64,000 bases of DNA, taken from positions 136,341-200,340 of the forward strand of contig NZ_BSTL01000002.1 in assembly GCF_030269485.1 (NCBI RefSeq), given 5' to 3'. This DNA comes from Actinoplanes sp. NBRC 103695 (GTDB lineage: Bacteria; Actinomycetota; Actinomycetes; Mycobacteriales; Micromonosporaceae). The notes below the pieces were generated by a model. It made no database searches. It was not told where the DNA came from and saw only the letters and a program-made list of their open reading frames with translations. Below, piece after piece: positions 61,315 through 64,000 of the stretch. Numbering within the stretch: position 1 is the stretch's first letter; every line of letters begins with the position of its first letter. Both the position numbers and the translations under genes were made by a program.

Positions 61315-62723
61315 GGCGCACGTCCATGGTGGGCAGTCTGGAGATCCGGCCTCGTGATGCTGCGGACGTATCCGTCGGGGCGGATGTGGATCAGGGCCGG
61401 GTCGTCGGCGCCGTACGCGCGGTGGGCGTGACCGGCCAGGTCGACCAGCGCGCGCGGGCCGGACGGCGCCCCCGGCCGCACGATGCGCCGGACGTGCAGC
61501 TCGCGCGTGTCCGCGGGCAGCGCCGAGTCCGGCACGTCGAACGCCAGCAACGTCTCGTGCGGGCCGCGGAACGCGTCGAACAACCGCAGCGAGCCGCACG
61601 GCGCGTCCGGGGCCCGGTCGCCGGACTGCACCGGGCCGGGCAGCGTCGGCCCGGCCAGCGGACCGTCCCGGTAGGACAGGGTCAGCTGCCGCAGCGCCGG
61701 GTCGTCGCGGTCCACCGACGGCGTCCGGAGCAGCCGGGTGCTGATGCCGAGGACGGCGGCCGCCACCGGGAGGCGCTCGGCGTCGTACGTGTCCAGCAGC
61801 GCGGAGTCGCCGGTGGCGAGCTTCCAGCCGAGGTTGTAGGCGTCCTGGATGCCGGTGTTGAGGCCCTGCCCGCCGGTCGGTGGGTGCACGTGGGCGGCGT
61901 CGCCGGCCAGGAACACGTCACCGTGGCGGAAGCGGGACACCATCCGTGAGCTGGCCCGGTACTCGGACGTCCAGCCGACGTGGGTCAGCTCGACGCCGGG
62001 CGGCAGCAACGACTCCAGCTCGTCGAGCGTGGCGCCGGGCGCGGTCAGCTGGTAGTCGTCGGTCCCGGGCAGCGGGCACAGGCCCAGCCGGAGGCCCGGA
62101 GTGGCCGGCCAGATGTGCCAGTGCTCGCGGTCCAGGCCCTCGAGGCGTACGTCGGCGATCAGCATCCGCTCGACGTCGTGCGTCTCGCCCTCGAACGTCG
62201 CCCCGAGCAGCTTGCGGATCGTGCTGCGCCCGCCGTCACAGCCGACCACGTAGTCGGCGTGCACCTGCTCACCCGTACTCAAAGTGATCGTGGTGTTGTC
62301 GAGGCCGGTCACCGCGGCGCCGAACTCGACGCGGCCGCCCAGCTCGGTCAGCCGCTCCAGCAGCAGCTGCCCGGTGCGCCACTGCGGAACCATCAGCGTG
62401 TTGGGGTGCGGCACCTCGGGCGTGGGCGGGTGCAGCTCGCCCATCCGCCACTCCTGCGTCCGGCCGTCGGGCAGATGCGCGAGCATCGCCGGGTAGTCGC
62501 AGCCGTGCGCCAGGAAGCGGTCGAGCACGCCCAGGTCGTCGAGCACCTCCAGTGTGCGCGGCTGCAGGCCTTTGCCCCGCGATCCGGCAAAAGGCCCGGG
62601 CGAGGCTTCAAAGATTCGATGGGGTACGCCGCGGCGCTGGAGCTCGATCGCCAGAGTGAGTCCGGTCGGTCCCGCCCCGACGATACTGACGCTGGATTCA
62701 CTGAATCCTGATTCACTGAACAT
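61263..62723 (-). CDS. FAD-dependent aromatic monooxygenase (PheA/TfdB type)
   Basis: A 486-residue hydroxylase. FAD dinucleotide fold VSIVGAGPTGLTLAIELQRR, the DG motif YVVGCDGGRSTIRKLLG and the GD motif FLAGDAAHVHPPTGGQGLNT are all intact. It should hydroxylate an aromatic substrate with NAD(P)H and O2. The C-terminal thioredoxin-like part stops matching after HIRPDGYV; the last 30 residues are read through unrelated DNA, so the natural tail is lost. ATG 62723 precedes repeated FSES, encoded by GATTCACTGAA duplicates. Divergent to a TetR gene 22 bp away, its likely regulator. Confidence 0.87.
   Translation of the reverse strand: MFSESGFSESSVSIVGAGPTGLTLAIELQRRGVPHRIFEASPGPFAGSRGKGLQPRTLEVLDDLGVLDRFLAHGCDYPAMLAHLPDGRTQEWRMGELHPPTPEVPHPNTLMVPQWRTGQLLLERLTELGGRVEFGAAVTGLDNTTITLSTGEQVHADYVVGCDGGRSTIRKLLGATFEGETHDVERMLIADVRLEGLDREHWHIWPATPGLRLGLCPLPGTDDYQLTAPGATLDELESLLPPGVELTHVGWTSEYRASSRMVSRFRHGDVFLAGDAAHVHPPTGGQGLNTGIQDAYNLGWKLATGDSALLDTYDAERLPVAAAVLGISTRLLRTPSVDRDDPALRQLTLSYRDGPLAGPTLPGPVQSGDRAPDAPCGSLRLFDAFRGPHETLLAFDVPDSALPADTRELHVRRIVRPGAPSGPRALVDLAGHAHRAYGADDPALIHIRPDGYVRSITRPDLQTAHHGRAPWVMTRTAGGSARPSAG
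62695..62720. promoter_or_regulatory. Direct repeat GATTCACTGAA before the divergent monooxygenase/tetR starts
   Basis: GATTCACTGAA occurs at 62695-62705 and 62710-62720, 15 bp apart, followed by GAATTCAC. It lies at the very start of the monooxygenase gene, where a TetR protein could bind and control both genes; it also encodes the FSES repeat, so either explanation is possible. Confidence 0.35.
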
Positions 62724-62745
62724 GAATTCACCATACGGTAGGGTC

Positions 62746-63318
62746 ATGATCGTGCGCAAGGAGCAGGCGGCCCAGACCGGGGCGGAGCTGAAAGCGGCGG
62801 CGGTCCGCGCGTTCGCCCGCCTCGGCTACCTCAACACCAAGATCACCGACATCACGGCGGAGGCCGGCCGGGCGGCGGGGTCGTTCTACACCCACTTCGC
62901 CAACAAGGAGGCGCTGCTCGAGGCGCTCCTGACCGACCTGCTGGCCGAGGGTGACGCGAGCGCGACGGCGCCCGGTCACAGCGACGACTTCCGCGACCGG
63001 GCCGCGGTCCGCTACCACGTGGCGTCGTACTGGGAGTTCTCCCGCCGCCACCACGTCGTGCTGGAGGCGTTGCGGCAGGCGGCCATCGTGGACCCGGCCG
63101 TCGCCCGCCGCGTCGAGGAGATGACCGAGCCGGACCTGCGCCACATCGCCGACCACCTGGCCAAGCTGTCCCTGCCGGGCGACCCGGTGGTGGTCGCGAC
63201 GATGATCACGACCCTGCTGGGATCCTTCCTCGCCACCTGGCGCGGCGGCGACGAGGTCGTCGACACCCTGACCGACTTCATCCACGCCGCCGTCGGCGGC
63301 ACGGCATCACCCGGCTGA
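62746..63318 (+). CDS. TetR/AcrR family transcriptional regulator
   Basis: A 190-residue regulator. Residues 8-55 are the TetR HTH (ELKAAAVRAFARLGYLNTKI; AGRAAGSFYTHFANKEALLE). The helical ligand domain follows (HVASYWEFSRRHHVVLEALR). It lies divergent to the FAD monooxygenase with 22 bp between the starts, the typical layout for a repressor of an aromatic hydroxylase. ATG 62746 is preferred to GTG 62752. Confidence 0.92.
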   Translation: MIVRKEQAAQTGAELKAAAVRAFARLGYLNTKITDITAEAGRAAGSFYTHFANKEALLEALLTDLLAEGDASATAPGHSDDFRDRAAVRYHVASYWEFSRRHHVVLEALRQAAIVDPAVARRVEEMTEPDLRHIADHLAKLSLPGDPVVVATMITTLLGSFLATWRGGDEVVDTLTDFIHAAVGGTASPG

Positions 63319-63361
63319 CGTCGGCCGCATCCAAACGGCCGGTATCTACACAGGACGGCTG

Positions 63362-63688
63362 ATGTCAGACTGCGATTCCGCGCCCGGCCGAGGACGGCCG
63401 AGCGGCGACATCGAAGTCGAGGTGAGAGCGGTGGCCGGCTCCCAGACCCAGGCGACAGAGCACAAATCGGAGAACTCCGACCCCTGTTTCCTCGGCGGCG
63501 CCGTGCTCGTCAAAGCGGAGGGCGACGCGGCCGCCGAGGTCGTCGACGGCCAGCAGCGGCTGACCACATCGACGACGCTGTCGAGCATGGTCGCCTGCCG
63601 TCCTCGAACGGCGTCAGAAGGATCTCCTGGCGCACCTACAGGAATTGTGGCGGCTGGCCGCCTGATGTTCGGGAGGGCGGCCAGATGA
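63362..63688 (+). pseudogene. Relic of a DUF262 (GmrSD/ParB-like nuclease) gene
   Basis: A 108-codon frame contains a short, clear DUF262 core: DPCFLGGAVLVKAEGDAAAE then VVDGQQRLTTSTT, where DGQQRLTT is the family hallmark (nucleotide-dependent, ParB-like). DUF262 proteins have several hundred residues, as in the GmrSD type IV restriction enzyme; here only about 50 remain, and both flanks are unlike the family. It may be a decayed restriction or phage-defence gene. The stop overlaps the ATG of the next gene (ATGA). Confidence 0.6.
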
Positions 63689-64000
63689 CCCACAGATTCT
63701 TCAAGCGCAGACGCCCGGTCGAGGACCTGGTCCGCGACGCCGATTATCAGGCGGGGCAGGCGAAACGCGCGCTCGGTGACGACGCAATGGGCTACGCGAT
63801 CCGGTTCTCGGACTGGACGGTGACGAACACACGCGAGGTGGTCGCGCTGCGGGACGGCGATTCGGATTCGCGGGGAGTGCTCGCGGATCGGCTCTGGGAC
63901 CGTGCGCTGATCCGGCAGGCCCTCGGCGACATCGGCGGGGCGATCGGTGACGCGAGCGAGGCGCTGGCGATTCTGGGGGAGCAGCCGACCGGCAACGACC
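63685..64000 (+). CDS. TPR-like protein, 5' part (runs off the window)
   Basis: ATG 63685 opens a frame that remains open for 105 codons to the window end. It starts THRFFKRRRPVEDLVRDADY and contains two helical hairpins that look like tetratricopeptide units: the last is LWDRALIRQALGDIGGAIGD then ASEALAILGEQ. It overlaps the DUF262 relic's stop (ATGA). Codon use is like the rest of the window. The product may be a regulatory or scaffold protein; the full gene lies beyond the window. Confidence 0.65.
   Translation, partial: MTHRFFKRRRPVEDLVRDADYQAGQAKRALGDDAMGYAIRFSDWTVTNTREVVALRDGDSDSRGVLADRLWDRALIRQALGDIGGAIGDASEALAILGEQPTGND

Overview
The window is chromosomal DNA of a high-GC actinobacterium. 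Very GC-rich third codon positions, many GTG starts, ATGA/GTGA-coupled genes, an actinobacterial QcrB, a Rel homologue, a PASTA-containing Ser/Thr kinase, a class II DAHP synthase and RNase AS all point there. Gene order suggests a Micromonosporaceae member, perhaps Actinoplanes-like; the genus is inference, not proven.

The backbone is a conserved actinobacterial core locus. From left to right the window carries counterparts of M. tuberculosis genes in the order known for Rv2196 to Rv2172c: qcrB (end), the DEDD exonuclease/UvrC-like protein, a PimB'-like glycosyltransferase, an SRPBCC protein, a PlsC-like acyltransferase, RNase AS, class II DAHP synthase (aroG), PknL-like kinase, Rv2175c-like DNA-binding protein, an IdsA-like prenyl synthase and MetF. 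Accessory genes are inserted between these anchors.

Region 1 (1-7250): qcrB end, a complete IS30-family element, an Lrp-type RAM domain protein, an FMN-binding protein, a VOC protein, a GyrI-like protein coupled to a MerR regulator, and two decayed genes (an EamA transporter and a GNAT) that both lost internal segments. Region 2 (7059-13641, minus strand): alpha/beta hydrolase, GNAT, nucleotidyltransferase, NUDIX and a short Rel homologue form one likely operon, preceded by the exonuclease/GIY-YIG fusion. Region 3 (13746-21836): NYN protein, small Cys-motif protein, M48 protease, glycosyltransferase, ABC exporter, thioredoxin-like protein with DUF4395 partner, GNAT. Region 4 (22005-32756): LuxR-type two-component pair, SRPBCC, Cys-motif low-complexity protein, ROK glucokinase, EEP phosphatase, FMO, hydrolase, OtsA and a membrane protein. 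Region 5 (32882-43302): acyltransferase, Crp, phosphotransferase, RNase AS, a 6-phosphofructokinase with the PPi-type residue signature, ProC, a second two-component pair whose kinase is frameshifted by a 5-bp repeat, DUF429 and a secreted GH18 chitinase. Region 6 (43388-53245): aroG, threonine aldolase, endonuclease IV, PASTA kinase, Rv2175c-like protein, split lycopene cyclase, prenyl synthase, metF, CDP-alcohol phosphatidyltransferase. Region 7 (53379-64000): secreted S33 peptidase, two paralogous lipoproteins, HAD hydrolase, DHA2 MFS/MarR pair with matched 22-bp operators, another MFS, a FAD monooxygenase/TetR pair, and the relic of a DUF262 gene coupled to a TPR-like gene running off the window.

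A recurrent theme is short tandem repeats (5, 6, 14, 18, 24, 27, 30, 33, 44-56 bp), often multiples of three, at gene ends and start-codon junctions. They have made a frameshift, alternative starts and an 18-codon mini-ORF. No tRNA, rRNA or CRISPR array was found. No clear new multigene system is present; the best leads are the repeat-driven changes, the mini-ORF junctions, the MarR operator pair and the DUF262 relic at the right edge.
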